Below are positions 1 through 8,167 of a stretch of 64,000 bases of DNA, one piece after another. The notes under the pieces are model-generated. The model saw nothing but the letters and a program-made list of their open reading frames with translations, was not told the origin of the DNA and did no database searches. The DNA lies in contig CAWATA010000007.1 in NCBI GenBank assembly GCA_963784885.1, forward strand, positions 124,001-188,000. The letters are read 5' to 3'. The DNA comes from RHKX01 sp963784885 (GTDB lineage Bacteria; Actinomycetota; Thermoleophilia; Solirubrobacterales; 70-9). Position 1 is the first letter of the stretch. Every line of letters begins with the position of its first letter. A program made the translations under genes and the position numbers.

Positions 1-1
1 C

Positions 2-985
2 ATCGACGCCGCGGGCGGCTGGGACAGCGCCGTCGCGCTCGCCGAGCGCCAGCGCCTGCCGGTCTGGGCGATCCCGGCGACCGGTGGAGGGAGGCTCGGC
101 TTCCCGGAGGGCCACGCCAACTTCCGCGGCGTCCTGCCGCCGGCGATCGGCCCGGTGGCCGAGACGCTCGCGGGCCACGATCTGATCCTCGTCGCCGGCG
201 CGTCGGTCTTCGCCTACTACCCCTACATCCCCGGAGACCTGCTGCCCGAGGGCGCCGAGCTCGTCGTCGTCACGTCCGATCCCGAGGAGGCCGCTCGCGC
301 TCCGATGGGAGAGGCGATCGTCGCCGACGTCGCGCTGACGCTCGAGGCGCTGCTCGCCGAGCTCGGAGACGAGTCCGCCCGCCCGGCCCCGGAGCCCCGC
401 GACGCGCCGATGACCGCCGCCGAGATGGGCGTCGAGCCCGGGACCCCGATCAGCGGGACCGAGGCGATGGCGGCGTTGCGTTCGGCGTTCCCCGACGACG
501 GCATCGTCGTCCTCGAGGCGCCGTCGGCCACCCTCGCGCTCCGCAACCAGCTGCGGATCTCGCGGCCGGGCAGCTATTACTTCGGCGCCGGGGGCGGCCT
601 CGGGTTCGGGCTCGCGTCGGCGGTCGGGATCCAGATGGCGCAGCCCGACAGGCCGGTCGTCTGCGTCGTCGGCGAGGGCTCCGCCCAGTACGCGATCACC
701 GCGTTCTGGAGCGCGGTCGCCTACGACGTCCCGGTCACGTTCCTGGTCCTGCGCAACTCCGAGTACGCGATCCTCAAGTGGTTCTCGCTGGCCGAGGGCG
801 TCGAGGGTGCGCCGGGGCTCGACCTGCCGGCTCTCGACGTCGCCGCCGTCGCCGAGGGCTACGGAGTCCCGGCCGTCCGGGTCGAGACCGGCGAGCAGCT
901 CGAGGGCGCCCTGAAGGAACGGATCGGCTCCGGCAAGCCGAGCCTCGTCGAGGTCGGCGTGGCGCCGGGGATGTGGCTCGCCTGA
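2..985 (+). CDS. Benzoylformate decarboxylase-like ThDP enzyme (5' partial)
   Basis: C-terminal two thirds of a thiamine-diphosphate decarboxylase; the reading frame is open from base 2, so the start lies outside the window. The residues around GFPEGHANFRG and the block GEGSAQYAITAFWSAV followed by NSEYAILKWF match the benzoylformate decarboxylase branch (mandelate pathway: benzoylformate to benzaldehyde). The usual GDGS of the ThDP/Mg site reads GEGS here. The next gene on the same strand is a flavin/Fe-S 2-hydroxyacid dehydrogenase, which would fit oxidation of a hydroxyacid to the 2-oxoacid this enzyme decarboxylates. Other ThDP decarboxylases (oxalyl-CoA or acetolactate type) are possible; the substrate is inference. 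Confidence 0.8.
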   Translation: MDAAGGWDSAVALAERQRLPVWAIPATGGGRLGFPEGHANFRGVLPPAIGPVAETLAGHDLILVAGASVFAYYPYIPGDLLPEGAELVVVTSDPEEAARAPMGEAIVADVALTLEALLAELGDESARPAPEPRDAPMTAAEMGVEPGTPISGTEAMAALRSAFPDDGIVVLEAPSATLALRNQLRISRPGSYYFGAGGGLGFGLASAVGIQMAQPDRPVVCVVGEGSAQYAITAFWSAVAYDVPVTFLVLRNSEYAILKWFSLAEGVEGAPGLDLPALDVAAVAEGYGVPAVRVETGEQLEGALKERIGSGKPSLVEVGVAPGMWLA

Positions 986-1112
986 CCGTGGGCCGGATCG
1001 ACGACGGTATGCGGCGCCCATCTGGCCCAGGGCCGTGGGTATTGCTGAAAGTGGGTCATCCTGATCCCGCTACGGGGGCTGCAGATGAACCACGTCGGGG
1101 GGGAGGGCGCGG

Positions 1113-4061
1113 GTGACGCCCCTGCTCGAGCCGAAGACCGCGCGGATCGCGCCGGCACCGCCCTTGCCGCCGCCGGCCGACCGAGCCCCGGCCGCCCTCG
1201 CGGCCGGGACCGACACCGCTCTGGCGGCCGCCCTCGGTGACATCGTCGGCGGTGCCGGGGTCCTCGGCCGCGCCAGCGACCTGATCCGCTACGCGTCCGA
1301 CGCCAGCCCGTACCGGCGGATCCCCGCCGCCGTCGTTCAGCCCCGTACGGCGGAGCAGGTAGCGGGGCTGATGGCGTTCGCGCGCGGCAGCAGGACGCCG
1401 ATCGTCTTCCGCTCCGGCGGGACGAGCCTGAACGGGCAGTCGCAGACCGATGGCATCCTCGCCGACGTCCGCCGCCACTGGGGCGGCATCGAGGTGCTCG
1501 ACGACGGCGCCCGCGTTCGGGTCGGCCCCGGCGCGATCCTCGGCCACGTCAACCGCGTCCTCGCCCCCTACGGCCGCAAGCTCGGCCCCGACCCGGCCTC
1601 GACCGACATCGCGACGGTCGGCGGGGTGATCGCCAACAACTCCGGCGGAATGCGATGCGGCGTCGTCGCCGACTCCTACCGGACGGTCTCGGCTCTCACC
1701 TTCGCGTTGCCGTCCGGCACGATCATCGACACTGCCGCGGAGGGCGCCGCCGAGCGCTTCGCCGCCGCCGAGCCGGAGCTCGTAGCGGGACTCGAGGCGA
1801 TCCGCGACGAGATCCGTTCCGACGGCGACCTGCGCGCGCGGATCGCCCGCAAGTTCGAGATCAAGAACACGACCGGATACCGGCTCTGTGCGTTCCTCGA
1901 CGCCGATGAGCCGCTCGAGATCTTCAGGCGCCTGCTGGTCGGCTCGGAGGGGACCCTCGCCTTCATCGCCGAGGCCGTCTGGGAGACGGTGCCGCTGCCC
2001 GCCAGGACATCCCTGAGCTGGATCCACTTCGACTCGATCGCCGCCGCGACGGAGCCGGTTCCCGACCTCGTCGCCGCCGGCGCGACCGCGGTCGAGTTGA
2101 TGGTCGCACCGGCGCTGATGGTGGCCGCCAACTCGATCCCGGGCACGCCCGAGCACTGGAAGGAGCTGCCGCTCGATTCGGCGGCGCTGCTCGTCGAGTT
2201 CGGCGCCGACGACGAAGCCGGCCTCGATGCCGGCGAGGCCGCGACCGCCGGGCTCCTCGAGGGACTGGAGGCGCAGCCGTTCCGCGGTCCCGAGTTCACC
2301 CGGGACCCGGAGACGGTCGAGCTCTACTGGCGCGTCCGCGAGGGCCTGCACGGGCTCGTCGGCCGGCTCCGGCCTCCCGGGACCGCGCTGATCGTCGAGG
2401 ACGTCTGCGTCCCGCCGGCGCGAATCGCCGAGGCTGCGGAGGAGATCCGCGCACTGCTCGGCGAGCACGGCTTCCTCAGCGGCGTCGCCGGCCACACCTC
2501 GGCCGGGAATCTCCATTTCATGCTGACTCCCGACTTCGCCAAGCCCGAGGACGTCGAGCGCTACGAGGCCTTCATGGAGAAGCTCGTCGCCCTCGTCCTC
2601 GATCGCTACGACGGATCGCTGAAGGCCGAGCACGGCACCGGCGTCAACATGGCGCCCTTCGTCGAGCGCGAGTGGGGCCGGACGGCGACCGAGATGATGT
2701 GGCGGGTCAAGGAGCTGGCCGATCCCGACTCCGTTCTCGGCCCCGGGATCGTGCTCAATCGCGACCCCGGCTGTCACCTCGAGCACCTGAAGACGACGCC
2801 GCCGATCGAGGAGGTCGCGACGACCTGCGTCGAGTGCGGGTTCTGCGAGCCGGTCTGCCCGAGTCGCAACCTGACGACGACGCCGCGCCAGCGAATCGTC
2901 CTGCGCCGCGAGATGGCCCGCCAGCCGGCCGGCTCGCCGCTGCTCGCAAAGCTGATCGAGGAGTACGAGTACGACGGCCTGCAGACCTGTGCCGCCGACG
3001 GGACCTGCGCGACGACCTGCCCGCTCGGGATCGACACCGGGGTGCTCGTCAAGGAGCTCCGGTCCGCCGAGCGATCGAGCGGCGAAGAGCGCGCCGCCCT
3101 GCGCGCGGCCCGCCGCTGGGCGCGGGTGGAGGCCGGCGCCCGCACGGGCCTCGCCGCGGGTACGGCGGTCGCGGCGGCGATCGGCGAGGAGGCGATGAGC
3201 GGGATCACCAACGCCGCCCGCCGCGCGGTCAGCCGCGAGCTCGTGCCCGGGTGGGAGCCGCCGATGCCGCCGCCGGCCGACGCCGCTCAGCCGCCGACGG
3301 TCCGCGACGGAGCCGCGGCCGTCTACCTGCCCTCCTGCGTCAACCGGATGTTCGGCCGCGACATCGCCGCCCGCCGAGCCGATCCGTCCGGCCCGGCGTC
3401 GATCCAGGCGGCGCTCGTCGCTGTCTCGCTGCGCGCCGCCCGCCCGCTCTGGATCCCGGCGGGCGTCGCCGGCACCTGCTGCGGAACGCCGTGGGTCTCG
3501 AAGGGCTATCGCGCGGGCGCCGAGTGGATGGCCGAGCGAACGGTCTCCGAGCTCTGGAGCTGGTCCGACGCCGGGCGCCTGCCGGTCGTGATCGACGCCA
3601 CCTCCTGCACCCAGGGTCTGGTCGATGCCGCCGCTGCGCTCGGCCCCGGGAGCGCCGCCGCCGGCCGGGTCGCCGAGCTCGAGATCCTCGACTCGATCGA
3701 GTGGGCCGCGGCGTTGCTGCCCGACCTCGAGATCGGCGAGCGGGTCGGGACAGCGGTCGTCCATCCGACCTGCTCCGGCGTCCATCTCGGCGTCAACGCC
3801 GCGCTCGCCGAGCTGGCCGGAGAGCTCGCCCACGAGGTGGTCGTCCCGGAGTCGGCCGGCTGCTGCGGGTTCGCGGGTGATCGCGGCTTCCTGCACCCGG
3901 AGCTGACCGCGGCCGCGACGGGCCCGGAGGCCGCTGAGGTCGAGGCCGCCGGTGGCGACGCCCACGTCTGCTCGAACCGAACCTGCGAGATCGGGATGAC
4001 GAGGGCGACCGGCCGGAGCTACGAGTCGTTCGTCTACCTGCTCGAGCGCCTCAGTCGCTGA
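1113..4061 (+). CDS. Fused FAD-linked oxidase / Fe-S 2-hydroxyacid (D-lactate type) dehydrogenase
   Basis: 982 residues. Residues about 60-230 form an FAD-binding type 4 domain (RSGGTSLNGQ near 100), about 240-545 the FAD-oxidase C-terminal domain, about 570-650 two ferredoxin-type clusters (CVECGFCEPVCP near 570, CAADGTCATTCP near 625), and the rest carries heterodisulfide-reductase-like CCG motifs (GTCCGTPW near 786, SAGCCGFAG near 914). This is the YdiJ-like single-chain D-lactate or D-2-hydroxyglutarate dehydrogenase layout, which passes electrons to the respiratory chain. The GTG start has a GGGAGG ribosome site 6 bases upstream. Following a benzoylformate-decarboxylase-like gene, a role on mandelate-like acids is possible but unproven. 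Confidence 0.88.
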   Translation: MTPLLEPKTARIAPAPPLPPPADRAPAALAAGTDTALAAALGDIVGGAGVLGRASDLIRYASDASPYRRIPAAVVQPRTAEQVAGLMAFARGSRTPIVFRSGGTSLNGQSQTDGILADVRRHWGGIEVLDDGARVRVGPGAILGHVNRVLAPYGRKLGPDPASTDIATVGGVIANNSGGMRCGVVADSYRTVSALTFALPSGTIIDTAAEGAAERFAAAEPELVAGLEAIRDEIRSDGDLRARIARKFEIKNTTGYRLCAFLDADEPLEIFRRLLVGSEGTLAFIAEAVWETVPLPARTSLSWIHFDSIAAATEPVPDLVAAGATAVELMVAPALMVAANSIPGTPEHWKELPLDSAALLVEFGADDEAGLDAGEAATAGLLEGLEAQPFRGPEFTRDPETVELYWRVREGLHGLVGRLRPPGTALIVEDVCVPPARIAEAAEEIRALLGEHGFLSGVAGHTSAGNLHFMLTPDFAKPEDVERYEAFMEKLVALVLDRYDGSLKAEHGTGVNMAPFVEREWGRTATEMMWRVKELADPDSVLGPGIVLNRDPGCHLEHLKTTPPIEEVATTCVECGFCEPVCPSRNLTTTPRQRIVLRREMARQPAGSPLLAKLIEEYEYDGLQTCAADGTCATTCPLGIDTGVLVKELRSAERSSGEERAALRAARRWARVEAGARTGLAAGTAVAAAIGEEAMSGITNAARRAVSRELVPGWEPPMPPPADAAQPPTVRDGAAAVYLPSCVNRMFGRDIAARRADPSGPASIQAALVAVSLRAARPLWIPAGVAGTCCGTPWVSKGYRAGAEWMAERTVSELWSWSDAGRLPVVIDATSCTQGLVDAAAALGPGSAAAGRVAELEILDSIEWAAALLPDLEIGERVGTAVVHPTCSGVHLGVNAALAELAGELAHEVVVPESAGCCGFAGDRGFLHPELTAAATGPEAAEVEAAGGDAHVCSNRTCEIGMTRATGRSYESFVYLLERLSR

Positions 4062-4077
4062 GTTCCCGCCCGCCGTC

Positions 4078-4083
4078 TAGCCT
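4078..4083 (+). promoter_or_regulatory. Putative -10 hexamer (leaderless start)
   Basis: TAGCCT ends 9 bases before the GTG of the peptidase gene, which has no Shine-Dalgarno sequence. A start site about 7 bases downstream would give an almost leaderless mRNA. No convincing -35. Confidence 0.35.
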
Positions 4084-4092
4084 TCCCGGCCC

Positions 4093-5328
4093 GTGACCAC
4101 GAACTCAGAGCTGACCACGAGCGCCGCACGCACGTCCGAGGCGACGCTGCGCGACGTGATCGAGACGCTGGCGCCGATCGAGCGCTCGGCGGGCTCGGAG
4201 GGCGAGCGGCACGCCGCGCACTGGATCGCCGACCGGCTGACCGCGGCCGGTGCTCCGGCACGCGTCGAGGAGGCGAAGTTCCGCGGCGACTTCGCCGGCG
4301 TCGTCGGCGCCCTCGCCGCGGCCGGGGCCGCCGCGGGTATCGCGGCGGCGACGCGGCGGGGACGACGGATCGGAGCCCTCGCCGGCGCCGCCGTCGCCGG
4401 GCTGATCGCCGACGACATCTCCAACGGCGCCCGGCCGTTCCGCAAGCTGGTTCGTCCCGAGCGGACCACTTGGAACGTCGTCGCCGAGGCCGGCGATCCC
4501 GAAGCGGAGCGGACCATCGTCGTTCTCGCCCATCACGACGCCGCCCAGACCGGCTTCATCTTCGACCCGACCTTCCAGGAGAAGCTGATCGACCGCTTGC
4601 CCGGGATCGTCGAGCGGGTCGACACCTCGCTGCCGCTCTGGTGGCCGGTGCTCGCCGGGCCCCTGCTCGCCACGGCCGGCGGCCTCAGCGGTCGCAAGGG
4701 GCTCGCCCGCGCCGGGGCCGTGCTCAGCGCCGGAGCGGCCGCGACGATGGCCGACATCCAGCGCGGCCCGACCGTCCCCGGCGCCAACGACAACCTGACC
4801 GCGGTCGCGGTGATCGTCGCCCTTGCGGAGGCCCTGGCCGCCCGCCCGGTCGATGGGCTGCGGGTCCAGCTCGTCTCGGTCGGCGCCGAGGAGGTCCTCC
4901 AGGGCGGGATCTACGGCTACTGCAAGCGTCACCTCGCGGCGATGGACCGCGAGAAGACCTTCTTCCTCAACGTCGAGACCGTCGGCGGCCCGTCCCTCGC
5001 GCTGCTCGAGGGCGAGGGCTGCGTGGTCATGGAGGACTACTTCGACCGGCCGTTCCGCGACCTGATCGGCGAGGTCGCTCGCCGCGAGCGGATCCCGTTG
5101 CGGCGGGGGATGCGTGCGCGGACGAGCACCGACAGCGTCGTTCCGAGCCGGATGGGCGTGCCCACTGCCACGGTCGTCGCGATCGACCGCTACAAGGCGC
5201 TCTCCAACTACCACCGGATGACCGACACGCCGGAGAACATCCGCTGGCCGACCGTCGCCTGCGCGGCCGATCTCGCCGAGCACGTCGTGCGCGAGCTTGC
5301 GGCCCCCCAGCTCGCCGCGTCCGGCTGA
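4093..5328 (+). CDS. M28-family-like zinc aminopeptidase with hydrophobic insert
   Basis: 411 residues. Zinc-ligand motifs of co-catalytic metallopeptidases are visible: LAHHDAAQTG near 150, GANDNLTA near 230, the GAEEVLQGG glutamates near 265, a glutamate in NVETVGGP near 295, and YHRMTDTPENI near 375 for the final histidine. Two Ala/Gly-rich hydrophobic stretches, at about 60-100 and 185-215, may be membrane-associated helices; there is no classical signal peptide. The GTG start follows a TAGCCT hexamer with no ribosome site. Likely hydrolyses peptides or acyl-amino acids; the substrate is unknown. Confidence 0.8.
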   Translation: MTTNSELTTSAARTSEATLRDVIETLAPIERSAGSEGERHAAHWIADRLTAAGAPARVEEAKFRGDFAGVVGALAAAGAAAGIAAATRRGRRIGALAGAAVAGLIADDISNGARPFRKLVRPERTTWNVVAEAGDPEAERTIVVLAHHDAAQTGFIFDPTFQEKLIDRLPGIVERVDTSLPLWWPVLAGPLLATAGGLSGRKGLARAGAVLSAGAAATMADIQRGPTVPGANDNLTAVAVIVALAEALAARPVDGLRVQLVSVGAEEVLQGGIYGYCKRHLAAMDREKTFFLNVETVGGPSLALLEGEGCVVMEDYFDRPFRDLIGEVARRERIPLRRGMRARTSTDSVVPSRMGVPTATVVAIDRYKALSNYHRMTDTPENIRWPTVACAADLAEHVVRELAAPQLAASG

Positions 5329-5339
5329 TCGTCACGGGA

Positions 5340-5345
5340 TAAGGT
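5340..5345 (+). promoter_or_regulatory. Putative -10 hexamer (leaderless start)
   Basis: TAAGGT ends 10 bases before the ATG of the GT2 gene. A start site about 7 bases downstream would leave a 5' leader of only a few bases. It would drive the four-gene run to 9543. Confidence 0.35.
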
Positions 5346-5355
5346 CGGTAGCCGG

Positions 5356-6129
5356 ATGTGGGGCGACAAGCGCGTTTCCGTGGTCCTTATGACCTACGCC
5401 GAGCGGTACTCGATCCGCGGAGTCATCGACGGGTTCTTCGCGACCGGGCTGGTCGATGAGGTCGTCGTGGTCAACAACAACGCCGAACCCGGGACGAGCG
5501 AGGAGGTTGCGAAGACCGACGCCCGCGAGGTCTTCGAGTCCGCTCAGGGCTACGGCCACGCGAGCCGGCGCGGCCTCCGCGAGGCGACCGGTGAGCTGAT
5601 CGTCCTCGCCGAGCCCGACGGCACGTTCCGGCCCGAGGACATACAGAAGCTGCTCGTCTTCAGCGAGGAGTGCGACGTCGTCTTCGGGACGCGGACGACG
5701 CGGGAGCTGATCTGGCACGGGGCCAACATGGAGTGGTTCCTGCGCTGGGGGAACTGGGCTGTCGCCAAGGGTGTCGAGGTCCTCTTCAACACGAGCCATC
5801 TCAGCGACGTCGGCTGCACCTACCGCCTGTTCACCCGTGAGGTCGCCGAGCTCGTCGCCGAGCGGATGCGGATCGGCGGCAACCACGCCGGCCCGGAGAT
5901 GATGTTGATCGCGATCACCAACGGCGCCCGGTTCGTCGAGATCCCGGTCAACTACCTGCCGCGTGTCGGCACCTCGTCGGCGACCGGCAGCCCGATCGCC
6001 GCGATCGGGATCGGGCTGGCGATGATCGCGATGATCCTCCGGTTCCGGATGAAGACCCCGCGACCGATCGTCCGGCCCGAGCGCCTGTCTCACCCCGCGC
6101 CAGCCGGCGAAGGGGCCGGGGGGCCGTGA
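5356..6129 (+). CDS. Family 2 glycosyltransferase (dolichol-phosphate mannosyltransferase-like)
   Basis: 257 residues, GT-A fold: N-terminal VSVVLMTYAE, VDEVVVVNNN near 40, and EPDGTFRPED near 90 supply the nucleotide-sugar and metal-binding acidic residues. A single hydrophobic segment at about 215-237 (AAIGIGLAMIAMILRF) suggests membrane attachment. It heads a tightly overlapping run with a methyltransferase, a polysaccharide-type flippase and an AarF kinase, so a role in making a lipid-linked sugar for export is likely. The donor sugar and acceptor cannot be read from sequence. Confidence 0.85.
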   Translation: MWGDKRVSVVLMTYAERYSIRGVIDGFFATGLVDEVVVVNNNAEPGTSEEVAKTDAREVFESAQGYGHASRRGLREATGELIVLAEPDGTFRPEDIQKLLVFSEECDVVFGTRTTRELIWHGANMEWFLRWGNWAVAKGVEVLFNTSHLSDVGCTYRLFTREVAELVAERMRIGGNHAGPEMMLIAITNGARFVEIPVNYLPRVGTSSATGSPIAAIGIGLAMIAMILRFRMKTPRPIVRPERLSHPAPAGEGAGGP

Positions 6130-6824
6130 GCGAGGAGAACTTCGACCGGATCGCGACCGCCTACGACGAGTCGCTGCCGGCGCACGTCGTCGCCCACTAC
6201 CTCGACAAGCGAACGGACTTCGTCGCCGCCTGCTGTCCGCCCGGCCGCGGGCTCGACGTCGGTTGCGGGACCGGAGTGCTCGCCGCCCGCCTCGCCGCCC
6301 GCGGGTTCGAGATGACCGGCCTCGACCCGTCGGCCGGAATGCTCGAGGTGATGGACGGCGAGCATCCCGAGGTCGCCGCAGTCCGCGGATCCGGCGACGA
6401 GCTGCCGTTCGAGGCAGACGCCTTCGACCTCGTCCTCACCGTCGCCGCCCTCCACCACATCGCCGAGCCGTCGGCGGTCCGCGCGACCCTGGCCGAGATG
6501 GTCCGGGTCTGCCGTCCGGGGGGCCGGATCGTCGTCTGGGACCACAACCCCCGCAACCCCTACTGGAAGCTGCTGATGGCGCGGGTGCCGCAGGACGACG
6601 GCAGCGAGCGGCTGGTCCCGGAGCGGGAGGTGCTCGACGGCATCCGCTCCGGCGGCGGCCTGCCGCTGTTCTCCCAGCAGCTCGGATTCGTGCCCGACTT
6701 CGTGCCGCCCGGACTGATGCCGGCGATGAACCGGGTCGAGACGGCGGTCGAGCGGGCGCCGCTGATCCGCGGCCTCTGCGCCCACAACGTCGTCGTCGCG
6801 ACGGCGGCCGGGAGCCCGGCGTGA
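6126..6824 (+). CDS. Class I SAM-dependent methyltransferase
   Basis: 232 residues. Motif I LDVGCGTGVLAARL near 43-56, an acidic residue at the end of strand 2 (MTGLDPS), and LVLTVAALHHI near 105 define the UbiE/Methyltransf_11 type. The GTG start overlaps the stop of the glycosyltransferase by 4 bases (GTGA), implying translational coupling. Given its place between a glycosyltransferase and a flippase, the substrate may be a sugar or lipid intermediate, but quinone-type methylation cannot be excluded, especially with AarF two genes on. Confidence 0.82.
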   Translation: MSEENFDRIATAYDESLPAHVVAHYLDKRTDFVAACCPPGRGLDVGCGTGVLAARLAARGFEMTGLDPSAGMLEVMDGEHPEVAAVRGSGDELPFEADAFDLVLTVAALHHIAEPSAVRATLAEMVRVCRPGGRIVVWDHNPRNPYWKLLMARVPQDDGSERLVPEREVLDGIRSGGGLPLFSQQLGFVPDFVPPGLMPAMNRVETAVERAPLIRGLCAHNVVVATAAGSPA

Positions 6825-8167
6825 GCGAAGCCACCGGCTCCTACGGCCGCTCGGCCGCAGGGCTGACGGTGGCCCTCGGTGCCGGCGGCGTCCTCACCTA
6901 CGCCTTCTTCATCCTCGCCTCTCGCTCGCTGAGCGAGGATCAGTACGGCGAGATCGTCGTCCTCTGGTCGGTGGTCTTCATCCTCGCCTCGACCCTCTAC
7001 CGGCCGATCGAGCAGCTGCTGGCGCGGACGCTCGCCGAGCGCGACCAGGCCGGGGCGGCCACCGGCGACGCGTTGCGTACCGCCGGCGTCATCCAGTTCG
7101 GCATCTGCGCCGCGACCATCGCGCTGCTGCTCGTCCTCCGCAGCAGCCTCGAGGACCAGCTGTTCAGCGAGAACCCCGGGCTTTACTGGGCGATGCTCGT
7201 CTCCCTCGCCGGCTTCGCCTGCGCCTACTTCGCCCGCGGCTATCTCGCGGGCCGCGGGCGCTTCTCGATCTACGCGGCGTTGCTGATCGGCGAGACCGTG
7301 TCCAGGCTCGCTTTCGCGATCGTGGTGGCGATCGGCGTCCTCGAGGGCGCCGGGCCGATCGCCGTCGGCATCGCGGTCGCGCCGTTCGCCGGCCTGCTCG
7401 CGATCCCGCTGATGATGCGCAGCTCGGTCCCCGAACCAGCCACCGGCGCGGTTCCGGGCGGGTCGGACATGACCCTCGGCGCCGGTGGCGCCTTCGCCGG
7501 CGCGGTGCTGCTGATGATGCTGAGCGAGCAGGTGCTGGTCAGCTCCGGGGCCCTCTTCGTCCGCGCGGCGGAGGGGGCGGCCGCGGCGGGCTTCATGTTC
7601 AACATCCTGCTCGTCGCCCGCGCACCGCTCGTCCTCTTTCAGGCGGTCGCCGCCAGCCTGCTGCCGCACCTGACCAGGCAACGGGCCCGAGCGGATCGCG
7701 AGGGGGAGGAGGCGTTCCGTGACTCCCTGCACAAGACGATGTGGCTGATCGTCGCGTTCGCCGGCGCGACGACCGTCGGCGTCCTGGCGATCGGCCCGCA
7801 GGTGATGCAGCTCGCCTTCGGCGACAACTTCGACTACGAGCGGATCGACCTCGCGATCGTCGCAATCGGGATGGGCTTCTACCTCGTCGCCGCGTCGCTC
7901 AACCAGGCGGCGCTCGCCCAGGGACAGGCCCATCGGGCGGCATGGCGGTGGGTCCTCTGCGCGATCGTCTTCGTCGCGATCAACCTCGTGGCGGACGGCG
8001 ACCCGTTCCTGGCGGTCGAGGTCGGCTACGCGAGCTGCTCGGCCCTCCTCGCGCTGCTCCTCTACGTCATCTACCGCCGCCCCGAGCCGCGCCCCGGCGA
8101 TCGCATCGCGCCGGGATCGGCCGAGGAGTTGCAGGCGCGACTCGCCGCCTCCGACGAGGTCGGCTGA
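6821..8167 (+). CDS. Oligosaccharide flippase / polysaccharide export membrane protein
   Basis: 448 residues, highly hydrophobic with about 12 predicted membrane helices, the first being LTVALGAGGVLTYAFFILAS. The pattern, and the start motif of a glycine-rich helix followed by SRSLSEDQYGEIVVLW, match the Wzx/MATE-like polysaccharide flippase superfamily, which moves lipid-linked glycans across the cytoplasmic membrane. The frame is open far upstream, but GTG at 6821 overlaps the methyltransferase stop by 4 bases and fits the hydrophobic N-terminus. The product exported is unknown. Confidence 0.82.
   Translation: MSEATGSYGRSAAGLTVALGAGGVLTYAFFILASRSLSEDQYGEIVVLWSVVFILASTLYRPIEQLLARTLAERDQAGAATGDALRTAGVIQFGICAATIALLLVLRSSLEDQLFSENPGLYWAMLVSLAGFACAYFARGYLAGRGRFSIYAALLIGETVSRLAFAIVVAIGVLEGAGPIAVGIAVAPFAGLLAIPLMMRSSVPEPATGAVPGGSDMTLGAGGAFAGAVLLMMLSEQVLVSSGALFVRAAEGAAAAGFMFNILLVARAPLVLFQAVAASLLPHLTRQRARADREGEEAFRDSLHKTMWLIVAFAGATTVGVLAIGPQVMQLAFGDNFDYERIDLAIVAIGMGFYLVAASLNQAALAQGQAHRAAWRWVLCAIVFVAINLVADGDPFLAVEVGYASCSALLALLLYVIYRRPEPRPGDRIAPGSAEELQARLAASDEVG

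Noticed and set aside
1056..3965. 969-codon open frame on the minus strand opposite the FAD/Fe-S dehydrogenase
   Set aside because: It is a shadow of high G+C coding DNA: Arg/Gly/Ala/Asp-rich with no domain, and the opposite strand encodes a complete, motif-rich protein.
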